This document shows, piece by piece, positions 20,604-30,078 of a stretch of 64,000 nt of DNA. The stretch's first letter is position 1. Each line of letters opens with the position of its first letter. The notes beneath the pieces are model-generated. The model saw nothing but the letters and a program-made list of their open reading frames with translations, was not told the DNA's origin and searched no databases. This DNA is from Chitinophaga sp. 180180018-3 (GTDB lineage: Bacteria; Bacteroidota; Bacteroidia; Chitinophagales; Chitinophagaceae), in contig NZ_CP140772.1 of assembly GCF_037893185.1 (NCBI RefSeq), forward strand, positions 806,001 to 870,000, written 5' to 3'. The position numbers were made by a program, and so were the translations under genes.

Positions 20604-22658
20604 ATGCGAAAATACAGATCCTCTTCACTCATACTTTTCCTATACATTGTTCCCCTGTTTGTTTCCTGCAGTTTTACCAAAGACCATTTGCAGGCAGGTA
20701 GTATGGCTAAAGTAAGACGTGCGGAGCGGCTTTACAAGCGACAGGACTATGGCGGTGCCATCTCCCTATGTAATAGTGTCATCAACAATGGTGGCAATGA
20801 AGAAAGCGTCAGAAAGGCCAAGATACAGCTGGCCAGGGTTTATTTTGAAACCAGACAGTTTGAAAAAACAATCAGTCTTTATGACGAGTTGTTGTACAAA
20901 CCGGGAACCGATATACAGGTAACAGACGTTACCAATTATATAGACCTGCTTAAACGTACAGGCAGAGTAGCCAGAGCACAGGAAGTAAGCGCGGTGTATG
21001 CCAGTAATTATAAGAATAATGCCCGTTTCAGCAATCTGCAGGAGTCGCTGGCAGATTACTATCACTTTTTTAACCGCGATTCTATGGTGAATGTGAGGGT
21101 AGACAGCCTGCGGCTAAACCTGCCCGGTTATCAGTACGGACTGGCATTGTATAAGAATAATATAGTGTTTCTATCGAATGATATCAGGAAAAATGAGCAA
21201 CAATCATTCTATACAAACTCCCGTCTTTACCAGATTTCGGAAGATGGGATAGAGCCGTTCAGCAACAGCTTGAGAGGCGTATTGCAGGTGGGACCGGCCT
21301 CATTTTATGACGATGGAAAGAAAGTGATCTATACTTCTAACAGGTTTGGCAACGTCCGGAACGACAAGAATTCCTACATCAATTATAACAATGGTACACA
21401 GTTGTTATCGGCTGTTTATCAGGCGGATCATGATACGTGGAGCAAGCCGGTACCGGTAAAGCTGGGGAAAAACACGGAAAACTATTCTTTCCTGCATCCC
21501 TGTGTTGCACCGAATGGGAAACGGTTGTACTTTGCGTCCGATATGCCGGGGGGAATGGGTGGAACTGACATCTATTACGCCGACTGGGATAAAGAGGCAA
21601 AGCGGTGGAAAGCGCCGGTAAATATGGGTCCTCAGGTAAATACCAATGGGAATGAGTTATATCCTTTTGTTGTTGGCGACAAATTGTTCTTTGCTTCCAA
21701 TGGACTGCGTGGATTCGGAGGGCTGGATATTTTTGTCATCAATATAAAAAAACCAGAAGAAGGAACCGTACATTTGCCCTATCCTGTGAATACGCAGTTT
21801 GATGATCTGAACCCTGTGCTGGACGAGAACAAGCTTTTGCTGTATTTTACATCAGATCGTTCAGGAGTGCATGATAATGATCATATCTATGTGCTGAACC
21901 TGAAGAAAAATCCTTTGAAACAACTGGATCTGCCTTATCCCGGCAGGCCAGTGAAAGAAGACGACACTGTGCCTTATACCATGAATCAGACGGATAGCCG
22001 TCGACAGCTGACTTTAGTAGGAGATAAACAATATGATAACCTGCCATCTGGAAAGAAGGTACCCGGAAATCCTGTTGCAAAACCCGATCCTATAGCCGTT
22101 AACGTTACAGACGAACGAGCAGCCACTGATTATACAAATGATATAAGAGACAGTTCACCAGAGATGATCCCCTGGCAGGGAACTCAACCGGCGCTATTGC
22201 CGGATGCCAATACTATATCCCCATTGGCATCGGTAAATAACGGGGTGGGCTACACGCTAAAGAAAGACAGCGCCGTGAGGGTACTGGAATCATTATGGAG
22301 AGTGCCCGGAGTGATCTATTATGATCTGAATTCCTATGTACCGCAGGATCAGGAATGGCGTAAGCTGGATTCGATATTCCGGATATGGAAGGCCTATCCG
22401 CGGAGGATCATTATAGTGAACGGGCATACGGATATCATTGGTACGGAGCGCTATAACCTTTCGCTGTCGAAGAATCGTGCTGCCTACATACGGGAATGCC
22501 TGTTGAGCAGGGGAGTGGAGCCTGGTAAAGTGCAGATCTATTACTTCGGCTCTACACGCCCGGTTTGGGTAGCCAAACAGTATAATCTGCAAACAGACAG
22601 GGATATTTTTATCCGGCTGCAGGGCGTGAACAGGCGATGCGAGATCAGCATCCAATAA
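20604..22658 (+). CDS. OmpA-family lipoprotein with TPR and PD40 (WD40-like) repeats
   Basis: A 684-residue envelope protein. The signal peptide ends in a lipobox, LFVSC, with the acylated Cys at residue 22. Residues ~30-150 are helical and TPR-like. From ~170 to 450 there is a PD40 propeller, seen in repeats such as CVAPNGKRLYFASDMPGGMGGTD and KLFFASNGLRGFGGLDIFV. The end is an OmpA/MotB peptidoglycan-binding domain (IIIVNGHTDIIGTERYNLSLSKNRAAYI). This order resembles PorE-type proteins that link T9SS outer-membrane parts to the wall. It is 21 bp after the PorP/SprF gene in the same operon, suggesting an adhesin-anchoring complex. Confidence 0.9.
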   Translation: MRKYRSSSLILFLYIVPLFVSCSFTKDHLQAGSMAKVRRAERLYKRQDYGGAISLCNSVINNGGNEESVRKAKIQLARVYFETRQFEKTISLYDELLYKPGTDIQVTDVTNYIDLLKRTGRVARAQEVSAVYASNYKNNARFSNLQESLADYYHFFNRDSMVNVRVDSLRLNLPGYQYGLALYKNNIVFLSNDIRKNEQQSFYTNSRLYQISEDGIEPFSNSLRGVLQVGPASFYDDGKKVIYTSNRFGNVRNDKNSYINYNNGTQLLSAVYQADHDTWSKPVPVKLGKNTENYSFLHPCVAPNGKRLYFASDMPGGMGGTDIYYADWDKEAKRWKAPVNMGPQVNTNGNELYPFVVGDKLFFASNGLRGFGGLDIFVINIKKPEEGTVHLPYPVNTQFDDLNPVLDENKLLLYFTSDRSGVHDNDHIYVLNLKKNPLKQLDLPYPGRPVKEDDTVPYTMNQTDSRRQLTLVGDKQYDNLPSGKKVPGNPVAKPDPIAVNVTDERAATDYTNDIRDSSPEMIPWQGTQPALLPDANTISPLASVNNGVGYTLKKDSAVRVLESLWRVPGVIYYDLNSYVPQDQEWRKLDSIFRIWKAYPRRIIIVNGHTDIIGTERYNLSLSKNRAAYIRECLLSRGVEPGKVQIYYFGSTRPVWVAKQYNLQTDRDIFIRLQGVNRRCEISIQ

Positions 22659-22700
22659 TTTGTTATCGGTTATTTTTTAGCGTATATCAAACTAACACAA

Positions 22701-25184
22701 ATGAAAAAAATTTCTTCATTCATGCTTTTACTGACGATAGGCGCGCAAGCCTTCGCACAGGAAATGCCGGTTGTGTTTAACAAGAGTTTCAGCGGCCCCA
22801 AGAACCAGTATAAGAAACTGGCCATTGCGGACAATAACTCTATTGTTGCTATCGGAGGAGGATCAGATAATGGTTGCATTACCAAGTTATCTGCTACGGG
22901 AAATCTTATTTACAATGCAAAACTGAACAAAGGAGGACTGGTAGCGTACCAGGACTTACTCTTACTGCCTAAGAATGAGCTGGTGGCAGTAGGAGGCGGT
23001 ACTATTGCCTACGGTAACGCACGTATTACCAGGTTAACAGCATCTGGTGAGGTAGTGTTCGACAAAAGTATTGGTAATGGCCAGGGAGGCTACTTTACCC
23101 GTATCATCACCGACCGTCATGGTAACTATATCACGGTGGGTGTAGATGGTAGTAAACCTGCACAGGCACGTATTACTAAAATGACACCCGATGGAAAGAT
23201 AGAATTTGATAAAGGATTCGGAGCGCATAATGTATTTACCAATGTGCTGATTGATGAAGATGAGAATATTATAGCTGTGGGAGGAGATGTAGGTGATGGA
23301 CAGGGTAAAGCGTATATGGTGAAGGTAAATGGAAAAGGTGATAAACAGTTTGAGCTGTCGTTCGGCAAACCGGGCGCCATTTTCGAGAAGATGTTGTTGC
23401 TGGAAGACGGATCTGTACTGGCTATGGGCGGTGGCGCTTATGGCACGGGTAACGCGAGCCGTATATCTAAAGTAAATGCTGAAGGACAGGTGGTGTTCGA
23501 TAAAGAGTATAGCACTGCTGATGGAAAATTCAATGCGATGAAGGTAAATGATCTGGGACAGATCTTTGCCTGTGCAGAAGAAAAAGACAAAGGCCGTATT
23601 GTGAAATTGCGCCCCGATGGTACCGAGCTTTTTAACAAAGAGGTAGATGCAGCATTGTATTCACTGGAAGTGGGTAAGAATGGAAAAGTAGTAGCGGCCG
23701 GTGGTAATGTAGGCAGCAATACCGGTAAAATTGTAAAGTTACAGCCGGATGGAACAGCTGTGATTAATAAAACAGTGGGATCGGTATTCCAGCACCTGTT
23801 GCTGACAGAAGATGATGAGATCTGTGTGGTGGCAAAAGATGGTTACCGCCTGATTAAACTGAGCCCGGACGGAGAAATGATGTTCGATAAAGAGCTGGGC
23901 AAATACGATGCTAAAACATCGCTGGTTTCGTTGCTGATGAGCCCTTCCGGAGAAATTCTTGCAGCAGGCGGTGGTGATGAGGATGGTAACCGCATCATCA
24001 AAATCAGCCACGGGGTTTCTATCAATGATATCGCTGTTTCTGAGCCGCTGAACGGATTATCGAATGCAAGTCTTACGATCACATTATCAGGCTTTTTAAG
24101 AAGTAATGGTGTTCGTACGCCCGTTAACGTTCATTACAAAACTATTCCGCATAAAGGAGGAGCAGGGGCTGCAGACTTTGACGTAACAGAAGGAACCATT
24201 TCTTTTGTGCCATCTGAATTTGCTGCCGGTGCTATTATTTCCAAGACGATCCAGATCCCAATTAAAAGCGACAATCTGCTGGAAGGAAAAGAAACGTTTC
24301 ATGTAGAGATCCTGGATGCTTCCGATCTGCATCTTACAAAATCTAAAGGGGAAGTGACCATCCTGGATCAGCCGGCGATTGTGAAATTTGTAGGTGGCAG
24401 CAATGGTGCGGAGCCTAATACCGATGTGGTGTTTTCAGCAGGCTTATTTAAGCGCGATAATACGCCGCTTGTTAATGCTACCTCCAAACCCGTGCGTTTG
24501 ACCTATAAGTTCGGTAATGGTACGGCATTGCCGGGAGCCGATTTTGTGAACAGTATTAAAGCGCCTTTTGCTATCGACAGTGGCGCTACTACAGCCAGCC
24601 TGAATGTAAAGGTGAAAGATGATAACCGTTTCGAACTGGCAGAAACAGTAGTATTAGTGTTAAGTGAAATCAAGGCGGAGAATGAAGCTGTAGTAGGATA
24701 CAACGGAGATGTTACTTCTATATCATCCTCTCAGTATATACAAGATCAGCCGGCTTACATTACGCTGGTAAAACTGACAGATGCAAACGAATCCGCTACA
24801 GCACCGGTAAGCATGTTTAAATGTATTCTTGTAAAAGCAGCAGATCAATCGGTACAAACCAACTGTACCGGCAGTGATATCAATATCTACTTTGGCGTAG
24901 ATTCTTCCAGTACGGCAACGTATGGTAAAGATTACGTGATCATGAATGGTGATATGGTGAAGATCACCGGCGATTGTGCTTTCAGTGAAACCGATATACA
25001 GGTGGCATTGGTGAACGATCGTATTAAAGAACCAGATGCTTTGGTAGTGGTGAAACTCCGTGATGCAACAGCTGCAGCTAATGCAGGGATGTTGAAGATC
25101 TCTCCTGAATTGAAGCTGCACAAGGCTGTGGCCATTATTCATGACGATGATAATGATGAAGGCACTGTGCTGACCGCCAAATAA
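22701..25184 (+). CDS. Secreted propeller plus Calx-beta protein, last gene of the adhesin operon
   Basis: An 827-residue protein with signal peptide MKKISSFMLLLTIGAQAFAQ. Residues ~30-435 are repeats of ~45 residues built on G-x-I-x-KL-x-x-x-G-x-x-x-FDK and AVGGG-type turns, like delta-60/beta-propeller repeats. Residues ~440-820 hold Calx-beta modules (NLLEGKETFHVEILD, RFELAETVVLVL) related to those of the giant protein. The end (HDDDNDEGTVLTAK) carries no recognisable T9SS C-terminal signal, so export beyond the periplasm is uncertain. It follows the OmpA-family gene by 42 bp. The function is unknown; a structural or regulatory partner of the adhesin is an inference from position. Confidence 0.8.
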   Translation: MKKISSFMLLLTIGAQAFAQEMPVVFNKSFSGPKNQYKKLAIADNNSIVAIGGGSDNGCITKLSATGNLIYNAKLNKGGLVAYQDLLLLPKNELVAVGGGTIAYGNARITRLTASGEVVFDKSIGNGQGGYFTRIITDRHGNYITVGVDGSKPAQARITKMTPDGKIEFDKGFGAHNVFTNVLIDEDENIIAVGGDVGDGQGKAYMVKVNGKGDKQFELSFGKPGAIFEKMLLLEDGSVLAMGGGAYGTGNASRISKVNAEGQVVFDKEYSTADGKFNAMKVNDLGQIFACAEEKDKGRIVKLRPDGTELFNKEVDAALYSLEVGKNGKVVAAGGNVGSNTGKIVKLQPDGTAVINKTVGSVFQHLLLTEDDEICVVAKDGYRLIKLSPDGEMMFDKELGKYDAKTSLVSLLMSPSGEILAAGGGDEDGNRIIKISHGVSINDIAVSEPLNGLSNASLTITLSGFLRSNGVRTPVNVHYKTIPHKGGAGAADFDVTEGTISFVPSEFAAGAIISKTIQIPIKSDNLLEGKETFHVEILDASDLHLTKSKGEVTILDQPAIVKFVGGSNGAEPNTDVVFSAGLFKRDNTPLVNATSKPVRLTYKFGNGTALPGADFVNSIKAPFAIDSGATTASLNVKVKDDNRFELAETVVLVLSEIKAENEAVVGYNGDVTSISSSQYIQDQPAYITLVKLTDANESATAPVSMFKCILVKAADQSVQTNCTGSDINIYFGVDSSSTATYGKDYVIMNGDMVKITGDCAFSETDIQVALVNDRIKEPDALVVVKLRDATAAANAGMLKISPELKLHKAVAIIHDDDNDEGTVLTAK

Positions 25185-25232
25185 TCTGGCCTGGATCAAT
25201 AACCGATATACGCGCTTCGGGCACATTTGTTG

Positions 25233-25272
25233 AAGAGGGCGTCTCAATTATTTTGAGACGCCCTCTTACGTT
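25233..25272 (+). terminator. Hairpin terminator ending the adhesin operon
   Basis: A 15-bp perfect stem (AAGAGGGCGTCTCAA with 25253-25267) and short loop, followed by a T-rich stretch that is interrupted by ACG. It lies 48 bp after the last stop codon. Confidence 0.75.
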
Positions 25273-25388
25273 TTATATATCACCGCTTATTGAGATTCCC
25301 CTTCTCAAAATATTCCAGCGCTGTCTTCACCCTTTTTGACGGGATTATTGCCTATATAGATCAACCACCATCATATATAGCTATTGAC

Positions 25389-26336
25389 ATGAAAAGAATA
25401 ATGTTCTGGATGATGCTGCTGATTCCGGCAGTGGGAATTTGTCAGCAACCGGAAACGGAAGGTATGTTTGATCTGAAGATGGATGCCGTAATGGCCTTCT
25501 TCTCAAAGGATAGTATAAAGCAAGCCGATGTATTGGAGGACTTTAATGCTCTGAATGCCATACTGAGAAAAGATATTGGAGAAGCGGCTTTGATGAAAGA
25601 ATTAGGCGCATTGGATAGGATAAAGGATAGTATTGCCTTCTATAATTTAGTTACAACAAAGCCTGCTGCTCTTTATAAAAAGAAGTTATTAATTAAAAAG
25701 CAATTTACCGGGGAACATCCGGATTCCTATTTAAGTCTGTATGAGCTGGAGGAGAACTGTGATATGTATACGGCTGACAGTTATGCCCTGGCTTATGAAA
25801 AACTTTCCGAACGGCTTAAACAGACACATGCTGCCGGGAAAATCCGCAACAGGATTGCAGAATGGAAGAAACTCGCTCTCACAGGCATACAGGCGCCCAA
25901 CTTTACCCGGAAAAACCAGTATGGTAAGACTATCAAACTGAGTGATTACAGAGGTAAATTGGTCATCCTGGACTTCTGGGGTAGCTGGTGTGGGGCCTGC
26001 CGGCAGAGTCATCCTCATTTAAAAGAGGTCTATGAGGAGTATAAAGACAAGGGGCTGGAAATTATTGCTATAGCAAATGAAAATGTACATGGGGAGAAGA
26101 CGCCGTTAGACAAAAGTAAAGCCGCCTGGCTGGCAGCCATTAAAAAAGACGATGTGAACTGGGTACATGTATTGAACGACGAAGGTACAGGGGCAATGGA
26201 TATTGTAAAGGCCTACCATATCAGCAGATACCCGACAAAAATCCTTCTTGACAGGGATGGTAAAATATTGATACGCAGCGTCGCGATACTGAATGCTGAA
26301 ATTGATCAGATGGTTAAATCAATATTGGAAAAATAA
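25389..26336 (+). CDS. TlpA/ResA-type thiol-disulfide oxidoreductase
   Basis: A 315-residue periplasmic thioredoxin-fold protein. The signal peptide is MKRIMFWMMLLIPAVGICQQ; the start was set here because the in-frame ATG at 25290 would put 33 residues ahead of it. A helical N-terminal region of ~150 residues (DUF4369-like position but not clearly that family) precedes an AhpC/TSA-thioredoxin domain. The active-site FWGSWCGACRQ has redox cysteines C201 and C204, and a later RYPTKILLDRDGK supplies the cis-proline loop. It likely reduces or isomerises envelope disulfides. It is followed 36 bp on by the CBM9-like gene. Confidence 0.88.
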   Translation: MKRIMFWMMLLIPAVGICQQPETEGMFDLKMDAVMAFFSKDSIKQADVLEDFNALNAILRKDIGEAALMKELGALDRIKDSIAFYNLVTTKPAALYKKKLLIKKQFTGEHPDSYLSLYELEENCDMYTADSYALAYEKLSERLKQTHAAGKIRNRIAEWKKLALTGIQAPNFTRKNQYGKTIKLSDYRGKLVILDFWGSWCGACRQSHPHLKEVYEEYKDKGLEIIAIANENVHGEKTPLDKSKAAWLAAIKKDDVNWVHVLNDEGTGAMDIVKAYHISRYPTKILLDRDGKILIRSVAILNAEIDQMVKSILEK

Positions 26337-26372
26337 AAACGCGGATAACCTTTTAACACCTGACTGAACATC

Positions 26373-27122
26373 ATGAGAATGATATTTGACACATTGCTGT
26401 ATAGAGGTCTTTGTGTTTTATTGTGCAGCTTCCCGCTTATTCTTTCAGCGCAGAAACCGGGACCTGAAAATGTAATCGTTGACGGTAATCTGTCCGAGTG
26501 GGGAGATTCGTTGCGTTACTACGATAAAGCTGCGCTGCTCTGTTACGATGTGTATAATGATCATGATTTTTTATACATCGCTTTAAAACGGCCCAAACAT
26601 GCATGGAATATAATGCTTTCAGGGCGTATCTCCTTTGAGATCAGTGCAGGAAAGGAGGATAAAGATGGAATGAAGATTTTCTATCCCGGCCATTTCAGTT
26701 TAAATAAAGACGAAATGTGGAACTTCCTGGAAGTGAAGAAAGCAGGAAGTCGTGTAGTCGATACCGTTACTGTCTATAACGATTATGGAATCCAGGCTGC
26801 CGGTAAATTCTGGAGGAAGAAACTGCCGGGCAGGAGACTGGCGGACGATAACACTGGCGGGGCGCCTGTTGGAGTAGATGGTACACCTGGTATCATCAAC
26901 ATTGACGGTGCTGATTGCGAGTTGGCTATTCCTATGAAATTGTTACCGGTTACAACAGGAACCTGTTATATCAGGATCAATATATCGGGCGAGAAAGACC
27001 TCGTAGACGCCCTGAATGCTGTAGGATATCTGGGAGGCTTTGACATGTCGGGTGGTACGGAGGATGATGTTCATGCGCTCTCCATCGGTTCAAAATTATC
27101 CATTACCTATCTCCTAAAATAA
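26373..27122 (+). CDS. Secreted CBM9-like beta-sandwich protein
   Basis: A 249-residue protein with an N-terminal signal peptide ending SFPLILSAQ. The opening VIVDGNLSEWGDSLRYYDK, then LLCYDVYNDHDFLYIALKR, is the pattern of CBM9-like or DOMON-related carbohydrate/heme-binding sandwiches found in secreted Bacteroidota proteins. No catalytic motif was found. The ligand is unknown. Its stop lies 5 bp before the TTG start of the next gene, suggesting translational coupling with the barrel receptor. Confidence 0.7.
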   Translation: MRMIFDTLLYRGLCVLLCSFPLILSAQKPGPENVIVDGNLSEWGDSLRYYDKAALLCYDVYNDHDFLYIALKRPKHAWNIMLSGRISFEISAGKEDKDGMKIFYPGHFSLNKDEMWNFLEVKKAGSRVVDTVTVYNDYGIQAAGKFWRKKLPGRRLADDNTGGAPVGVDGTPGIINIDGADCELAIPMKLLPVTTGTCYIRINISGEKDLVDALNAVGYLGGFDMSGGTEDDVHALSIGSKLSITYLLK

Positions 27123-27127
27123 ATCAC

Positions 27128-29896
27128 TTGCATAAGATTTTATCACTTGCCATATTCCTGCTGTTAGCAACTGGCGCCAGGCTTCTGGCGCAGATACCAG
27201 CAAAGCCTGTATCCAAAGCCTTGCCGGCAAGACGGGTAAACGGAGTAGTCAGGGACAGCCTGGGGAAAAGCATTCCCTCCGCCGCTGTGCGGTTGGTTTC
27301 TCCAAAGGATACGCTGCAGGTGGTTACATCTGAATATGGAGTATTTAATTTCCCGGTAGTGCATAGTGAAAACTTTATTATCGAGGTGCAGGTCATGAGT
27401 TACCGGCCTTACTATAAAAAATATTTCCTGAACGACACCAAGTCTATACTGGTATTGCCGCCGGTGGTGATGAAATCGGGCCTGGTACAGCTGAAAGGCG
27501 TAGAAGTAAAAACTGTCCGGGGGCCGCAGGAAAGAGGAGATACCACGGAGTTCTGGGCAGGCGATTATATTGTCAGGGATTTTGCCCGGCTGGAGGATAT
27601 GTTGAAGCGGATGGAGGGTTTTAGCTCAGATGCTGATGGCAGGCTGAGTTATAAAGGAAAACCAATTAACAAAGCACTTTTTAACGGCACTAAATATTTT
27701 GGGGGAGACGTAGCAGCTGCCATTAAGGAATTACCCGCAGATATTGTGGAGCGTATCCAGATTATACAGGATAATGAAGCAGGAACCGGACCCAGATTAA
27801 CTGCATCCGAACCATCTTCCCAAACCCTGAATATTGTTACCAAACCGGATAAATCGGCCGGCCGGATGTACCAGGTAAATGCTGAAGGAGGAACGCAGGA
27901 CCGTTACAAAGGGTCTGCATCTGCCCGCACAATTGATGGCAGTAACCAAAGAAGTATTACAGTTGCCAGTAATCAGGAGCCACTGGGCGTGATGTTTAGT
28001 GAACCTATTGGTACAATTAGTAATATGGCTGTGCGAGGCCTGGGAGCAGGCTCCGGGGGCGGTTCCGGAGGGATGTCAAAAAGTTCGCTGGCAGAGGCAT
28101 TCTATGGCAACAAGATTGGCAAGCTGAGTTTTGGAGTAAATTATCTTTTCAGGCGAACGCATAGTTTAAGCGAAATGGAAGATGTTTCAGAAGAGTTTTT
28201 TAAAGAAGGCAGTTTGAAGAAAAATTCCAGGAGAACAGCAGATAATACCAGCTCAGAACACATTGCATCGCTGAATGCTGACTTAATTAAGAATAATTTT
28301 TCAATGAGGCTCCTGGCCGGTGCAGCCATAGTGCATCGGGAGAGTGAAAATTATAGTGAAATCCGTCAGTCGGGTTTATTGGAAAATGTGCAAAGGGCAT
28401 CAATCGGGCAGCGCTCAGATGTCCCCTCATTTAACCTGAGTGTGATGACAACATTTTTCGGCAACCGTAAAGTACAATTGAACCTGAGCCTCAGTAGCAA
28501 CAGCGGCAGCACAAAAAGCCGGGGGCATGATAATACTGATATTTTTGGCGCCGATGCTACAAAACCCGATAGTTCCCTGTATCTGTTACAGCAACAGAAA
28601 ACTATCAGCTCTTTTCATAACATAGATGTGGCCCTGAGGTATTCGTGGCGAACTAAGCTTTCATTTGTACTGAGAACAACTCCCGCGCTTAATAAAAATA
28701 CCGATCTTAATTACAGGGATCAGGTAACGTCTGGGCAAACAATACGTTTGAATGACCTTAGCAATGATAATTTGCTGATGAATTACAAGCTGCCTGCCAG
28801 TTTAACAATGACCTACAATTATAACGAAAGATGGTCAGTAGATCTAAAGGGTAGTTATGAGATCAACTGGCAGCATACCCGCTTAAATTTAAAGGAGCTG
28901 GACCTGTCTACCCGCACAAGTGTATTTTTACCAGAGGTGATGATTAAATACATGGGCAAAGGGTTTGAAAATTTCAATGCAAGCTACAATAGGGATATCA
29001 ACCTGCCGTCTCTATTGCAGTTAAATATGAAACCCTACTATCTTACTCCATTTGATGTGGTGATTGGTAATAAAGATTTGGGGAATGGCCTGGTAGACAG
29101 GTGGCGTTTGGATGGCAGCTATTTAATTCCGGGAATCAGGATACAAACAATAGCCGGCTTTAGTTATAGTACTACACATAACGACATTGCCGCAAACAGG
29201 TTAGTCAGGGTAGATACGGCCACCAACACAATACGTACCGAAACTCACTACCTGAATGTAAGTGGAGGAAATAAAACAGATATCAATTACTCGCTATCGA
29301 GAAATTTCCGCCACATGAATGTTACCCTAAAGCTGGACAGCAGGATAGCGTGGGGCAAACAGCTTTATTTTGCTGATGGCAACCTGGAAACCACCGTGGC
29401 ACGGAATGCGAATCATTCCCTGTATGCTTCGTTCACGCCTTTAAAATGGCTGGACATTGCACCGGGTCTGGCATACAGCACGAATGATAACAGGAACTCG
29501 CTGCAACCGGGTCGCCCTTTATATAATAACGAATTTAATGCGCAGATAAAAGGAGGGGTATTTTTGCCGGCAGATATTAAAGTTAACTTCAGTGCAAGAC
29601 AAAACATTACCCGGGCCAGCAGCTTACAGATCAGTCAACATCCTTTTGTGCTCAATGCCAACATTGAAAAGCGCTTCCTGAAGAAAAAGGATGCTATCAT
29701 CAGCTTTGTAGTGATGGATGCATTTCAACAGAATAACAACAACATCATTACCCAAACTGTCACCGGCTATTCCAACGCTTTGACGGGCACTAAAAGCCGG
29801 TATTTTTTATGTCAGCTGTCGTGGTTCCCACAGCGGTTTACGCGTAGCAAATCGGCGACGGGAACGCGCAGGGGAGATGGTAGCTTTGTGCAGTAA
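27128..29896 (+). CDS. TonB-dependent-receptor-like outer-membrane protein with TTG start
   Basis: A 922-residue barrel. The only plausible start is TTG at 27128: it opens a good signal peptide (MHKILSLAIFLLLATGARLLAQ), and the frame upstream reaches a stop at 27065 without any ATG. Residues ~35-110 form a carboxypeptidase-regulatory-like domain (GVVRDSLGKSIPSAAVRLV), then a plug-like domain (ADIVERIQIIQ) and a long barrel (outer-membrane barrel family 3 type). It has no CTD and no obvious TonB box. It is translationally adjacent to the CBM9-like gene, so the pair may form a ligand-binding or uptake unit; the substrate is not deducible. Confidence 0.85.
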   Translation: MHKILSLAIFLLLATGARLLAQIPAKPVSKALPARRVNGVVRDSLGKSIPSAAVRLVSPKDTLQVVTSEYGVFNFPVVHSENFIIEVQVMSYRPYYKKYFLNDTKSILVLPPVVMKSGLVQLKGVEVKTVRGPQERGDTTEFWAGDYIVRDFARLEDMLKRMEGFSSDADGRLSYKGKPINKALFNGTKYFGGDVAAAIKELPADIVERIQIIQDNEAGTGPRLTASEPSSQTLNIVTKPDKSAGRMYQVNAEGGTQDRYKGSASARTIDGSNQRSITVASNQEPLGVMFSEPIGTISNMAVRGLGAGSGGGSGGMSKSSLAEAFYGNKIGKLSFGVNYLFRRTHSLSEMEDVSEEFFKEGSLKKNSRRTADNTSSEHIASLNADLIKNNFSMRLLAGAAIVHRESENYSEIRQSGLLENVQRASIGQRSDVPSFNLSVMTTFFGNRKVQLNLSLSSNSGSTKSRGHDNTDIFGADATKPDSSLYLLQQQKTISSFHNIDVALRYSWRTKLSFVLRTTPALNKNTDLNYRDQVTSGQTIRLNDLSNDNLLMNYKLPASLTMTYNYNERWSVDLKGSYEINWQHTRLNLKELDLSTRTSVFLPEVMIKYMGKGFENFNASYNRDINLPSLLQLNMKPYYLTPFDVVIGNKDLGNGLVDRWRLDGSYLIPGIRIQTIAGFSYSTTHNDIAANRLVRVDTATNTIRTETHYLNVSGGNKTDINYSLSRNFRHMNVTLKLDSRIAWGKQLYFADGNLETTVARNANHSLYASFTPLKWLDIAPGLAYSTNDNRNSLQPGRPLYNNEFNAQIKGGVFLPADIKVNFSARQNITRASSLQISQHPFVLNANIEKRFLKKKDAIISFVVMDAFQQNNNNIITQTVTGYSNALTGTKSRYFLCQLSWFPQRFTRSKSATGTRRGDGSFVQ

Positions 29897-30078
29897 ATGA
29901 TAAAAATTTCCGTTTTGGATCAGCATTTCCAAATTAATTGTCTTATAATAAAGTGATAAAATATCAATATGTTGATTTTTAGTTAGTTAACCTTATGAAG
30001 ATGCCATACTAGATAGTTCTATCGAAAAATTCCGTTTATGATACAGCTTTATCATACGTAAAGAGCAAAATTTGCGTG

